From contig CAYQMF010000108.1 of NCBI GenBank assembly GCA_964418595.1, positions 1 to 24,519 on the forward strand: a stretch of 24,519 nucleotides of DNA, given 5' to 3'. Shown here piece by piece: positions 1-8,144 of this stretch. Made by a program: the position numbers and the translations under genes. The stretch comes from CAYQMF01 sp964418595. GTDB lineage: Bacteria > Planctomycetota > UBA1135 > UBA2386. How positions within the stretch are numbered: position 1 is the first letter of the stretch; each line of letters starts with the position of its first letter. The notes under the pieces are model-generated. The model had not been told where the DNA came from, did not search any database, and saw nothing but the letters and a program-made list of their open reading frames with translations.

Positions 1-2
1 TC

Positions 3-716
3 CTCCTCTCCGGCGAGGGCGGCGACGAGCTGTTCCTCGGCTACCACCGGCCGGCGGCGGCGCGCTGGCTGCCGGCGCGCGGGCTGTCGCTCCTGCCGGC
101 ACCGGGCGCGCTGTCGACCACACGCCGCGCACGGCTGCTGCGCGCCCTGCGCGCACCGCAGCCATACGACGCGCTCCTGGCGGTCGCGCCGCCGGGCTTC
201 GCCGCGCGCTGCCTCGCGCCGGAGATCGCGAGGGAGGTCGGCCTGCCGCTGCCGCCGGGGGGAGGCGGACTCGAACGCGCGCGCCGCGTCGACCGCGATG
301 TCTACCTGCGCCGCGACCTGCTGCCGAAGCTCGACCTCGCCACGCTCGCGGCCGGGGTCGAAGGTCGCTGTCCGTTCCTGGATCCGGAAGTGCGCGCCGC
401 GGCGGAGACGAGCCAGCGCCGGGTCGGCAAGCCGCAGCTCCGCGCGGCGTTCGCGGCGGAGCTGCCGGACGCGGTGTTCGCGCAGCGCAAGACCGGGTTC
501 GCGGTCCCGCTCGACCGGTGGTTCCGCGAGGACGCGTTCCTCGCCGACGTGCTCAGCGACCCGCGCACCCTGCAGCGCCCGCACCTGCGGGCGGCCGGCG
601 TGCGCGCGCTCGTCGATGCGCAGCGTCGGGGCGACGTTCGCCTCGGCCACGCGCTCTACCTGCTGGTCGCCTACGAGCTGTACCTGCGCGCGCTCGAGGC
701 TCCGGCATGCGCGTGA
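3..716 (+). CDS. Asparagine synthase (glutamine-hydrolysing)-type protein, C-terminal part; 5' end outside window
   Basis: This is the C-terminal 237 residues of a class-II amidotransferase whose N-terminal glutaminase domain lies off the left edge. Seen: the frame opens at position 3 with the ATP-pyrophosphatase motif SGEGGDELF (residues 3-11). Further on come the family blocks YLRRDLLPKLD, GVEGRCPFLDPEV and QRKTGFAVPLDRWFR, which are typical of the AsnB synthetase domain. Known of the family: aspartate or a related carboxylate is adenylated and then amidated with ammonia channelled from glutamine; many paralogues in exopolysaccharide clusters modify glycans or peptides rather than make free asparagine. 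The stop overlaps the start of the glycosyltransferase, so the two are probably co-translated, which favours a glycan-cluster role (inference). The true substrate cannot be read from this fragment. Confidence 0.93.
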   Translation, partial: LLSGEGGDELFLGYHRPAAARWLPARGLSLLPAPGALSTTRRARLLRALRAPQPYDALLAVAPPGFAARCLAPEIAREVGLPLPPGGGGLERARRVDRDVYLRRDLLPKLDLATLAAGVEGRCPFLDPEVRAAAETSQRRVGKPQLRAAFAAELPDAVFAQRKTGFAVPLDRWFREDAFLADVLSDPRTLQRPHLRAAGVRALVDAQRRGDVRLGHALYLLVAYELYLRALEAPACA

Positions 717-1843
717 TGCGCGTGCTCACGCGCCCCAATGTCGGCGGGCCGACGCAGCAGGCGGTGGTGCTGTGGCATGCGCACCGCGCGCTCGGCGTGC
801 GCACGCTCCTCGTCGTCGGTCGCTGCGGATGCGACGAACCCGCGGTCGACCTCGCCGCGCAGGGCATCCCGCGCGTGGCGTTGGCGGCGGTCGACCGTGA
901 GGCCGAGGGCTTCGTCGAGGTCGACACCCTGCAGCGCGCGTTGCACCCGTGGCGGGACTGGCAGGCGCGCGGCACCTTGCGCGCGCTCGAAGCGAGCTTC
1001 GCCGCGGACATCCTGCACACGCACACGTCGAAGGCCGGAGCGCTCCTGCGCGGCGGGCACCGGCCCGGCACGCGCGTCGTGCACACCTACCACGGCCACG
1101 TCCTCCGCGACTATTACGGGCCCCTGCGCTCCGCGTTGCTCGCGCGCTTCGAGCGCCGCCTGGCGGCGCGCACCGACGCGCTCGTGGCGATCAGCCCGTC
1201 GTGCCGCGACGAACTGGTGGCGCTCGGCGTCGCGCCGGCGGAGCGCTTCACGGTCGTGCCGGCGGCGGTCGACGTCGCGGCGTTCGCGCGCGGCTCACGC
1301 GCGGAGGCGCGGGCCCGGCTCGGCTTGCCCGCCGATGCCTTCGCGCTCGGCTTCGTCGGCCGCCTCGTGCCGATCAAGCGGCCGGAGCTGTTCGTCGACG
1401 TGGTGGAAGCGATCCCCGACGCGCGCGGCGTCGTCTTCGGGGATGGCCCCCTGCGCGCAGCGTTGCAGGCGCGCGGCGGCGGCCGCATCGCATGGCTCGG
1501 GGCCCGCAACGACCTTGCGTCGCTCCTGCCCGCGTGCGATGCCCTCGTGTTCACCAGCCGCCGTGAAGGTTGCCCGCTCGCCGCCGTCGAGGCCTTCGCG
1601 GCCGGCGTGCCGGTGGTCGGTCTCGACGTGCCCGGCGTGCGCGACGTGCTCGCGACGTGGGGGAGCGGCGTGCTCGTGTCGGACCGCGAGGGCGTCGCGG
1701 GCCTCACCGCGGCTATTCGGCGCCTGCGCGACGTCGACGTCCGTGCCGACATCACCGCGCGCGCTCGCGCTGGCACCGCGCGCTTCTCCCCGAAGGCGGT
1801 CGCCGGGGCGCTCGTTGCGGTGTACTCGAACTCGGGGAGATGA
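707..1843 (+). CDS. GT4-family glycosyltransferase
   Basis: A 378-residue retaining glycosyltransferase with the two-Rossmann GT-B fold. Seen: the N-terminal domain opens with MRVLTRPNVGGPTQQ, a usual acceptor-domain start. HTHTSKAG and HTYHGHVL follow at about 104-132. The nucleotide-sugar domain starts at FVGRLVPIKRPE (R219, K224 phosphate-binding type residues), with FGDGPLR near 244. The E-x7-E signature EGCPLAAVE is at 287-295, then GVPVVGLDVPGV. Start choice: ATG at 707 has GAGG at 696-699, 7 nt upstream; a second in-frame ATG at 716 overlaps the TGA of the previous gene as TGATG and is the alternative. It probably works in the cytoplasm on an extracellular polysaccharide or lipid-linked glycan with the upstream amidotransferase (inference). 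Donor and acceptor sugars are not determinable. Confidence 0.93.
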   Translation: MRVMRVLTRPNVGGPTQQAVVLWHAHRALGVRTLLVVGRCGCDEPAVDLAAQGIPRVALAAVDREAEGFVEVDTLQRALHPWRDWQARGTLRALEASFAADILHTHTSKAGALLRGGHRPGTRVVHTYHGHVLRDYYGPLRSALLARFERRLAARTDALVAISPSCRDELVALGVAPAERFTVVPAAVDVAAFARGSRAEARARLGLPADAFALGFVGRLVPIKRPELFVDVVEAIPDARGVVFGDGPLRAALQARGGGRIAWLGARNDLASLLPACDALVFTSRREGCPLAAVEAFAAGVPVVGLDVPGVRDVLATWGSGVLVSDREGVAGLTAAIRRLRDVDVRADITARARAGTARFSPKAVAGALVAVYSNSGR

Positions 1844-1906
1844 GGCGGCGGGTGCAGCAACGGCTCGTCACTTGTGATGCCGGGTGCGCCACGTTCTGCT
1901 TCCGGA

Positions 1907-2725
1907 ATGAAGGTTCGGACCATCGGAGCGCTCCTCGCCGTGGTGTTCGCTGGCGTCAGCATGGGGCAGGAAGCAGCGCCGGAGCGCCCGACGGAGGCTC
2001 GCCGCGATCGGGTCGAAGGGGCGCTGGAGCCGCCCAAGTGGGTCCGCGGAGAGTCGGAGGACTACCGCCGACGCGTGGAGAAGCTGCTCGCGTTCGAAGC
2101 TGACGATCCCGTGATGCTGGTCCGACCGTCGTTCACATCGGAGTGGTTGGTGCAGGTCGTGCAGGCCAACCAGCGGGACGTCGCGGACCGACGGGCGGAG
2201 CCCCGGTACGAGATCTCGTTCGCGACCACCAACGCCAACGTCTGGTACGCGGCGTCTGGAGAGTGGTCAGATGAAGCGAGCGAACCGGCGAGCAGCCGCG
2301 AGCGGCGAGCGGCGTTCGAGAAGCGCATCGAGGAGTGGATCGCCGGCGGCCGCAAGCCGCCGGCGCCGACGGAGGAGGCGGGGCCCAGTCTGCTCGAACA
2401 CATCCGCGTCACGCGCTGCAGCGCGCCTTGTCCGACGCCGCTCGCGAAGCGCATCACTGCGGCCTGGCGGCGGATGCTGCTCGCGGCCCGGTACTCGGAC
2501 AAGTGGAACGCGGGGTTCGACGGCACGAGATTCGTCTTCGGCTGCTCGTTCATGCTCGGCGAGACCTGGTCGCCCGATGCCGGGACCACGGCCGCACTGA
2601 TGGTCGAGGTCGGGTTGGCGATGCGGGCGTACGTGTGCAGCGAGGAGTCTGAACGCGCTGCTGCGCTGCGGACCGTCGAGGCGCGGCTCGGGGAGTTGGA
2701 GCAGAGGTTGCAATCGGCGCGGTAG
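1907..2725 (+). CDS. Secreted hypothetical protein
   Basis: I do not recognise the family. The 272-residue product starts MKVRTIGALLAVVFAGVSMG, a typical Sec signal peptide with probable cleavage around MGQ-EA. The mature part is mixed and charged. It has one Cys pair spaced as CSAPC at about residue 180, two further cysteines, and a C-terminal stretch SERAAALRTVEARLGELEQ with heptad-like leucines that may be a short coiled coil. An upstream in-frame ATG at 1874 exists, but ATG 1907 puts the signal peptide at the N-terminus and is preferred; no clear Shine-Dalgarno sequence is visible. The gene follows the glycosyltransferase by 63 nt. Third codon positions look somewhat less GC-biased than in the neighbours, so it may be lineage-specific. 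That it is a real gene rests on the signal peptide, length and composition. Confidence 0.7.
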   Translation: MKVRTIGALLAVVFAGVSMGQEAAPERPTEARRDRVEGALEPPKWVRGESEDYRRRVEKLLAFEADDPVMLVRPSFTSEWLVQVVQANQRDVADRRAEPRYEISFATTNANVWYAASGEWSDEASEPASSRERRAAFEKRIEEWIAGGRKPPAPTEEAGPSLLEHIRVTRCSAPCPTPLAKRITAAWRRMLLAARYSDKWNAGFDGTRFVFGCSFMLGETWSPDAGTTAALMVEVGLAMRAYVCSEESERAAALRTVEARLGELEQRLQSAR

Positions 2726-3047
2726 CGCGGGCGCCTGTCGTGCGTCACGCAGGTTGGACCAGGCGCGCAATGTCGATCGAGACAAGACAGTCTCCGTCGC
2801 ACGACAGTTCCGGGCCCGGTTGGCGTAGCAGGCGGGTCGACGTCCTCGCCGCTCGCGAGCCAGCTAGTCAGACTCTGTACTTCCCTCTCTTTCTGTGTTT
2901 CCCACTCCTGGTTCTGCTTCTTCGCGTCGGGCGATGGCGTTGCCCTTGGCGATTGCGTGCTCGACCTGTCGTCTTCGCAGAGTCGCCTCGTTGGTGGCTT
3001 CGCTCCCCGAGTGGCGGAGGATCCCGTGACTCAGGCTCGCCGGTGGG
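2726..3047. other. Non-coding spacer between convergent genes
   Basis: I see no convincing gene here. A 119-codon plus-strand frame from 2740 has an Arg/Ser-rich random composition, no ribosome-binding site, and runs into the antisense of the neighbouring gene. A purine-rich minus-strand stretch (roughly 2870-3040) reads open for about 60 codons immediately past the stop of the membrane aminopropyltransferase-like gene (reading ...GILRHSGSEATNE...), ending at a TAG near 2868. It has no start codon context and may be a decayed 3' end or chance. The spacer also holds a pyrimidine-rich tract (2881-2935, plus strand) and a short repeat at 2736 shared with the right end of the window. No U-tailed terminator is visible. 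Confidence 0.5.
2736..2769 (+). repeat. Short dispersed repeat, copy 1
   Basis: TGTCGTGCGTCACGC followed by a TTGGACCAGGCGCGC segment closely matches 24467-24500 (TGTCGTGCGCCACGC, then TTGGGACCACGCGCGC), same orientation. Both copies lie in intergenic spacers next to pyrimidine-rich tracts. Nature unknown; two copies are too few to define boundaries. Confidence 0.4.
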
Positions 3048-5786
3048 TCAAGCCGCCGCGTCCGCGTCCACCCGTGGCCCCACGTTCATGAGCACGTAGC
3101 CGAGCACTCCCGCGACGTACACCCCCGCCGCGATCCACAGCACGGTCATGAAGCCGAACTCCATGCCGAGGATCACTGCGCCCACCGATCCCAGCACCGA
3201 CGTGTAGCCGTTGATGCCCCAGGCCCAAGGGATGAGATCCTCGCGCACCTTGGCCAGCGCGCGCAGGCCCGCGGGGAACGGCACGCCCATCGCCAGGCCC
3301 AGCGGCGCGAGCATGCCGACGGCGATCGCGATGCGCACGGGCAGGGACTGGCCCAGCGCGGCGTGGAAGATCTCGTCGAAGCCGAAGGACGCGCCGATCG
3401 CGAGGCCCGCGGCGAGGAGGGGCGAGATCGCCGGCCAGGGGACGCGACGGCTCAGCGTGGCGCCGAGCCCGGCGAAGAGCAGGAGGCTGAACAGGATCAC
3501 CGCGAGCGCGTGGAACGGGTGGCCGAGCAGGAGCACGAACTTCTGCATCAGCACGATCTCGACGGCGATGAACCCGAAGCCGAGCGCCGAGAAGTAGAGG
3601 ACGAGGCCCACGCGCACGCGGCCGGCGCCCGGGTAGGTGTGCGTGGCGCGCAGGCGCATGAGCGGCCACACCACGAACAGGAAGCCGAGCAGCGCGACCT
3701 CCAGGAGGAGCAGCACGAGGATCCCGTGCGCGGTCAGCCCGCCGAGCGAGTTGAAGTAGTGCTCCGCCTGCAGGATCTCCGCGAAGCGCGAGACCTCGAA
3801 GTAGAACGGCCGGTCGTCGGTGGGCGGCTCGACGTCGAAGGGATACGCCTCGAGGAACGCGCGCTTGTCGGGCTCGGCGACGAAGGCGGCGTACGGGTTC
3901 GCGACCTGCTGCCCGTCGTACGGGATCGTGGGCAGCGCCTTGGTCGGGTGCCAGAAGGGATCGTAGGCGTACTGCGTGCACAGCGCATCGAGCGCCGCGG
4001 TGTCCGCCGGGGTGAACCCCGCGGGCTTGATGAGGATCACCACGAACCCGTTCGAGGCGAACAGGTACAACCCCTGCTCCGGACGTGCGACGCCGGCGCG
4101 CGCGAGCGCGTCGTAGCCCAGGCCGAAGAGCCGCATCGAGAAGCGCGGCTGGAAGCTCGTGATCTTGCCGGTGCTGTCCTTGGCCACCGACGGCAGGAGC
4201 CAGCCGGTGAGCGTGAGCACGCCGTCCGGCGTGAGGTGGTTCAGGAAGGTCGTGAACGCCTGCTGCGTGTAGAGGAAGTTCTCGGACAGCGCGAAGGTCC
4301 CCGCCTCCGTCGACGAGAACGTGTCGACGCCGGAGAGCTGGATGGCGTCGTACTTCACGTCACCGACGCGCTCGACGAAGTGCCGCCCCTCCGCCACGTG
4401 CACGTCGATCTCCGGGTGCCGCGCGGAGTCGTACAGGTGGCCGGCGAAGTCCGGGAACGCAGTGCGCACGGAGGCGACTGCGCCGGGGTTGATCTCGATG
4501 CCGGTGATCTTCTGGGCCCCGAAGTACTTCGCGGTCAGCACGTCGAGGCCGCCGCCCGCGCCGATCACGAGGATGTGTCCCGCCTGCGGGCGCACGCGGT
4601 GCACGGCGCCGGCCGGCGTGTACTCCAGCACGCGCAGCTTCGCGCGCTCCGCGTCGACCTCCGGGGTGCCCGGCGGGAAGAGCGGCTTGCCGGAGTAGCG
4701 CATGATCGAGGTCATCGCCCACGCGTCGATGGTGATGCCCTTCTGCCGCGGCGGCGCCTCGTTGAGCGCCGCGTAGCGATCCGAGAGTCCCCACAGGCCC
4801 CACTGCCCGTGCACCTTCGGCCAGTGGAACGAGTCGACGCGCGACATGCTGCTCCAGAGACGGAACGGGCTCCAGGTCTTCTCCTGGAACGCGAGGCCCG
4901 TGCCGTCGGCCCTCTGGGCGATCTGGTCGAGCGGGATCTGGCGCGGGCCGTCGTCGGTCTCGACCAGCACCTGCGTGCCGTCGGCGCTCGTGCGCGGCGG
5001 CATCGGCGTTTCGACCTCGATGACCGTGCCGTCCTTCAGGGTCACCTCGCCGCGCCGCCACGTCGGCTGGCCCTTGGCCGTCAGCTCCGCGTCGAGGTTC
5101 TCGACGCGGTAGTACGGCTTGCTCTTCGGCGACAGCAGCGGGAACGCCCGCTCCGGGTTCAGGCCCACGATCGAGGCGACCGGCACGGCCAGCGCGAGCA
5201 GCGCCGCCAGGGTCGTCCAGAAGCGGAGGCCCGCGAACAAGAGAGCGCCGAAGCCCATCGCCGCCGCGGCCGTGAGGATCGCGTGTTGGCCGGAGAAGCC
5301 CAGCGTCAGCACGAGCACCGCGCCGCCGCAGCCGAGCGCGCTGCCGATGAGGTCGGCGCCGTACAGGCTGCCGACGCGGTCGGGGAACGACCGCAGCGCG
5401 AGCGAGATCACCGTGCCGAGGAAGAAGAACGGCAGCGTCACCCAGAGCACGAGCGCGGCGAGCACGCCGACGGTCCGGTCGCGCACGACGCTGTACACGT
5501 CGAACGTCGTCTGCGTCGTCAGCCACAGGCTGAGCACGGTCATGATCGCCGCGCCCGCCGCCGCGCGCGCCAGGGCGCCATCGGCCTGCTCCGGCGTGAG
5601 GTTCTTGTCGCGCAGCGACAGCGCCACCCCGCTGGCGGCGAAGCCGAGCAGCGCCGTGCTCACCGCCAGGAAGCCGAAGTGGTACCACAGCATGATGCTG
5701 AAGACCTTGGTCAGCGAGATCTCGAGCATCAGCAGGCCGGCACAGGTGGCGGCCAGGGCGAACTCGCGGCGTGGGAGGGCAGTCAT
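3048..5786 (-). CDS. Membrane-embedded spermidine-synthase-like / SAM-dependent fusion protein
   Basis: This 912-residue protein has three parts. Residues 1 to about 205 are hydrophobic with roughly six membrane spans. Residues about 210-690 form a soluble region with a SAM/dcSAM-binding Rossmann core: ILVIGAGGGLD at 405-415, acidic ribose-binding E431 in GIEINPG, and YDAIQLSGVDTFSS near 479-492, the position of the aminopropyltransferase active-site segment. Residues about 700-905 form a second membrane block. This is the layout of large membrane-bound spermidine-synthase-like proteins found in planctomycetes and deltaproteobacteria. The usual DAxDP-type catalytic motif is replaced by SGVDTFSS, so polyamine synthesis is not assured; transfer of an aminopropyl or methyl group to a lipid or other membrane substrate is possible (inference). 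The start ATG lies 20 bp from the divergent Nudix gene, so the two share a very small promoter region. Confidence 0.9.
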   Translation of the reverse strand: MTALPRREFALAATCAGLLMLEISLTKVFSIMLWYHFGFLAVSTALLGFAASGVALSLRDKNLTPEQADGALARAAAGAAIMTVLSLWLTTQTTFDVYSVVRDRTVGVLAALVLWVTLPFFFLGTVISLALRSFPDRVGSLYGADLIGSALGCGGAVLVLTLGFSGQHAILTAAAAMGFGALLFAGLRFWTTLAALLALAVPVASIVGLNPERAFPLLSPKSKPYYRVENLDAELTAKGQPTWRRGEVTLKDGTVIEVETPMPPRTSADGTQVLVETDDGPRQIPLDQIAQRADGTGLAFQEKTWSPFRLWSSMSRVDSFHWPKVHGQWGLWGLSDRYAALNEAPPRQKGITIDAWAMTSIMRYSGKPLFPPGTPEVDAERAKLRVLEYTPAGAVHRVRPQAGHILVIGAGGGLDVLTAKYFGAQKITGIEINPGAVASVRTAFPDFAGHLYDSARHPEIDVHVAEGRHFVERVGDVKYDAIQLSGVDTFSSTEAGTFALSENFLYTQQAFTTFLNHLTPDGVLTLTGWLLPSVAKDSTGKITSFQPRFSMRLFGLGYDALARAGVARPEQGLYLFASNGFVVILIKPAGFTPADTAALDALCTQYAYDPFWHPTKALPTIPYDGQQVANPYAAFVAEPDKRAFLEAYPFDVEPPTDDRPFYFEVSRFAEILQAEHYFNSLGGLTAHGILVLLLLEVALLGFLFVVWPLMRLRATHTYPGAGRVRVGLVLYFSALGFGFIAVEIVLMQKFVLLLGHPFHALAVILFSLLLFAGLGATLSRRVPWPAISPLLAAGLAIGASFGFDEIFHAALGQSLPVRIAIAVGMLAPLGLAMGVPFPAGLRALAKVREDLIPWAWGINGYTSVLGSVGAVILGMEFGFMTVLWIAAGVYVAGVLGYVLMNVGPRVDADAAA

Positions 5787-5806
5787 GCGCGGGGTGGGAT
5801 CGCTCT

Positions 5807-6325
5807 ATGTTTCGGCGCCTGCTGCGCCATGCTGAACGCATGGTGCGAGATGGCTCCGATTTCCGCGAGCGCCATCTGCGCGGTGTCGACTTCCTCGGCA
5901 GCTTCGGCGTGCTCGAGTCCGACGCCGGCGTGCTGATGGTCCAGAACCAACGGCGCATCGGCGGCGCCGACGTCCCGGTCTGGGACCTGCCCGGCGGTCA
6001 GGTCGAACCGGGCGAGCTGCTCGGCGAGGCGCTCGCGCGCGAGCTGCGCGAGGAGATCGCCATCGAGATCACGGCGGAGCCGCGCTTCCTGTTCTTCCAG
6101 GAGGGGGAGAAGGTGGTCGGCGGCCAGCGCGGCTACGCGTGGCGTTCGTTCTTCTACGCGGTGCCGGCGTGGCGAGGGGAGCCGGTGGCGCGGAGCGAGA
6201 TCCTGGCCGTGCGCTGGATCGCGCGCGCGGACATGCCCGGGTTGTTGCGCGCGCCCTACCACGACAGCTTCCTGCGCTGGCTGCGCGAAGGCGGGAGCGC
6301 GTTCCGCTCGGCGTGGCGGGAGTAG
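5807..6325 (+). CDS. Nudix hydrolase
   Basis: A 172-residue Nudix-fold pyrophosphohydrolase, which hydrolyses a nucleoside diphosphate linked to another moiety with Mg2+ or Mn2+. Seen: the Nudix box G-x5-E-x7-RE-x2-EE lies at residues 64-86 (GGQVEPGELLGEAL then ARELREEIAI). All acidic metal ligands are present, and the last conserved Gly is Ala85. WDLPGG precedes it and a C-terminal WIARADMPGLLRAPYH segment follows, as in many family members. Start: ATG 5807 has GGTGGGA about 8 nt upstream, and starting earlier would overlap the divergent gene at 5786; ATG 5840 lacks a ribosome-binding site. The substrate (nucleotide sugar, ADP-ribose, oxidised nucleotide) cannot be told from the motif alone. 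Confidence 0.92.
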   Translation: MFRRLLRHAERMVRDGSDFRERHLRGVDFLGSFGVLESDAGVLMVQNQRRIGGADVPVWDLPGGQVEPGELLGEALARELREEIAIEITAEPRFLFFQEGEKVVGGQRGYAWRSFFYAVPAWRGEPVARSEILAVRWIARADMPGLLRAPYHDSFLRWLREGGSAFRSAWRE

Positions 6326-6389
6326 ACCGGCGCGGCGGCGAGCAGAGAAAGCGTGTCACCGCCGGCGAGGTGCGGGCCACAGGGGAGGC

Positions 6390-7907
6390 ATGGTGGTCGT
6401 GCTCCTCGCGGTGCAGGTCGTGCTCTCGTTCACCGTCGACGCGACCGGGCCGGTGCGCTTCGGCGTGCCGGTGCCGGCGGCGGCGGCGCGGCGAGGTCTC
6501 CGCGTGACAGGCGGAAGCGAACTCGTCGTGCAGTGGCGGTGGTTGCAGGAGGAGGTGGATCGCGAGAGCGGGCGTCGCTACGCCGAAGTCGCGCTCGGGG
6601 GTGCAGGCATGCGCGGCGGCGGCCGCCGTGCGCTGCGGCTCGTGGTGGGGGGAGTGACGGCGGGAGGGATCGAGGGCGGCAGCGTGTGCGCGCGCACGAC
6701 GTCGGCGACGCAGACCGACGGCATCGCAGTGACGGTGACAGAGTGGCGGTTCGACGACGGCAGCGTGGATCGGCGCGTGCGGCAGGAAGTGAGGGCGGGC
6801 ACGCTGGAGGTCGATGGCGAGACGTTCGCTCCCGGCGAGGCGCTCACGGACGACTCGCCGTCGCTGCGTGAGCGTTTCGCGCGCGTGCTCATCACGCCGG
6901 AGGAGTGGCGGCGGGTGGGGGTGCTGCCCCCGGGCGGCCCGTTGGCCGCGGACTACCGGCAGCATCTGCGGCTCGTCGCGCACCAGATGGTGCCCTTGCC
7001 GGGACGCCGCGGGCGCGGCGACTACGCGCGGAGCGGCGACGTGGTGACGAACCTCGAGTTCGACACGACGCTCGGCTTCGCGCGGCTGGGGCTCGCGTGC
7101 GGCGACCATGGCCTGCTGCAGCGCGCGCTGGAGTCGGCGCAGCACCTTCTCGATCACGACCTCGACGCGAAGACGGGCCTGCCCTTCGCGCACGGCCCCG
7201 ACCACCGCCACAACCCACCGGACCCCGGGCACACCTGGCTCGAGGGCCTGCTCCTGACCGGGTGCGTCTTCGCGGATGACGAGATGCTCGCGGGTGCGCT
7301 GCGCATCGCGCGCGGGCTGGCGCGGCGGCCCCCGGTCCCGGCCACGTCCCTGCGCGGGGAGCGGGCGCGCGACTACGGCTGGCCCCTGGTGGCGCTCGAG
7401 GCGGCGCTGCGCTTCGCGACGGACCCGACGCTGGCACGCGCGGCCGACTCGCTGGCGCGCGAGATGGTGCAGAGGCATGTCTTGGACATGCGCGTGATCC
7501 GCTTCGGCGAAGGCGTGCGCCGCACCGGGTACGAGGAACGGCACTGGTTGACGGGCGGGATCCTCCTGCCGGGGCTGCGGGCGCACGTCGCGCGCACCGG
7601 CGACGGGCGCGCCAAGACGCTCGTCGCGGAGCTGGAGGCCGGGCTGCAGGCGGCGCTGCTGCGTGGGCGCGAGGGGATCCCCGTCCGCGGCTGGATCGGG
7701 CCGCATGGTGAGGTGGGATCGGAGCTGCGCTTGTCGTCGGTGCCGGAGGCGTTCCTCGCGCTCGAAGGCCTGGCCGACAGCGCGCTGCCGCGCGTGCTCG
7801 GGCGCGCGCAGGTTCGCGCTGCGCTGGCGGACGTGCCGCGGCAGGGGGACCCGGATCTCGCGACGGCGTTCTCGATGGTCGCCCGCTGCCGGTGGGTCAT
7901 GCGGTGA
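6390..7907 (+). CDS. Putative secreted alpha/alpha-barrel protein with RIFT-barrel-like N-terminus (YetA/PcRGLX-like)
   Basis: The 505-residue product begins with a hydrophobic stretch (MVVVLLAVQVVLSFTV) that looks like a short signal sequence without the usual basic residue. The next segment, ATGPVRFGVPVPAAAARRG, resembles the opening of the YetA/PcRGLX (exo-rhamnogalacturonan lyase-like) RIFT-barrel domain. From about residue 210 on, helical segments with GHTWLEGLLLTGC, YGWPLVALEAALRF and YEERHWLTGGILLPGLRAH suggest an (alpha/alpha)6 toroid as in polysaccharide lyases and glycosidases. Assignment is by pattern only, and catalytic residues cannot be named. Start: the strong GGGGAGG at 6382-6388 is only 1 nt from ATG 6390, so in-frame GTG 6393 (4 nt) or GTG 6399 (10 nt) may be the real initiator. 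It follows the Nudix gene by 64 nt on the same strand. Confidence 0.75.
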   Translation: MVVVLLAVQVVLSFTVDATGPVRFGVPVPAAAARRGLRVTGGSELVVQWRWLQEEVDRESGRRYAEVALGGAGMRGGGRRALRLVVGGVTAGGIEGGSVCARTTSATQTDGIAVTVTEWRFDDGSVDRRVRQEVRAGTLEVDGETFAPGEALTDDSPSLRERFARVLITPEEWRRVGVLPPGGPLAADYRQHLRLVAHQMVPLPGRRGRGDYARSGDVVTNLEFDTTLGFARLGLACGDHGLLQRALESAQHLLDHDLDAKTGLPFAHGPDHRHNPPDPGHTWLEGLLLTGCVFADDEMLAGALRIARGLARRPPVPATSLRGERARDYGWPLVALEAALRFATDPTLARAADSLAREMVQRHVLDMRVIRFGEGVRRTGYEERHWLTGGILLPGLRAHVARTGDGRAKTLVAELEAGLQAALLRGREGIPVRGWIGPHGEVGSELRLSSVPEAFLALEGLADSALPRVLGRAQVRAALADVPRQGDPDLATAFSMVARCRWVMR

Positions 7908-7930
7908 GGGTCCGACTCCCTTCCCGATCC

Positions 7931-8000
7931 CCGTTCCGCTCGTGAACGTGCCCGTGCCAGCCAGGCGGCTCCGCCGCCTGGCGAGCCCGTGCCCGAACCG
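7931..8000 (+). repeat. Palindromic intergenic repeat, copy A1
   Basis: The layout is a left flank (CGTGAACGTGCCCGTGCC), a perfect 10-bp hairpin with a TCC loop (GCCAGGCGGC at 7960-7969, GCCGCCTGGC at 7973-7982), then a right flank CGAGCCCGTGCCCGAAC. It pairs with inverted copy A2; the 19 nt at 7940-7958 are the exact reverse complement of 8105-8123. Copies B1 and B2 downstream of nth share the same flank-hairpin-flank plan. Confidence 0.75.
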
Positions 8001-8051
8001 TGGCCCCGATCGTGCTGTTCATGCGGACGTACGCGTCGGACGTCCACCGGA

Positions 8052-8123
8052 TCACGATTCCGGGCACAGGGCTCCGCTCGGCGCCGCTGCGCGCCGCCGA
8101 GCTGGGCACGGGCACGTTCACGA
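8052..8123 (-). repeat. Palindromic intergenic repeat, copy A2 (inverted)
   Basis: Read on the minus strand it begins TCGTGAACGTGCCCGTGCC, then has a hairpin with stem CTCGGCG/CGCCGAG (8077-8083 with 8095-8101, 11-nt loop), then CGGAGCCCTGTGCCCGG. The hairpin sequence differs from A1 but stays paired. Its outer end runs into a GGGAAGGGGGAAGGGG tract that also supplies the ribosome-binding site of nth. Confidence 0.7.
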
Positions 8124-8144
8124 CGGGAAGGGGGAAGGGGCGGG

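Noticed and set aside
2868..3047. Minus-strand open stretch of about 60 codons after the stop of the aminopropyltransferase-like gene (reading ...HSGSEATNEATLRRR...)
   Set aside because: The composition looks somewhat protein-like, but there is no start codon context and no family I recognise; kept only as a note that it may be a gene remnant.
3363..5936. 857-codon open frame on the plus strand opposite the membrane aminopropyltransferase-like gene
   Set aside because: It is the antisense of a clearly recognisable gene. The product is Arg/Glu/His-rich with no domain, a known effect of extreme GC bias that removes stop codons on the opposite strand.
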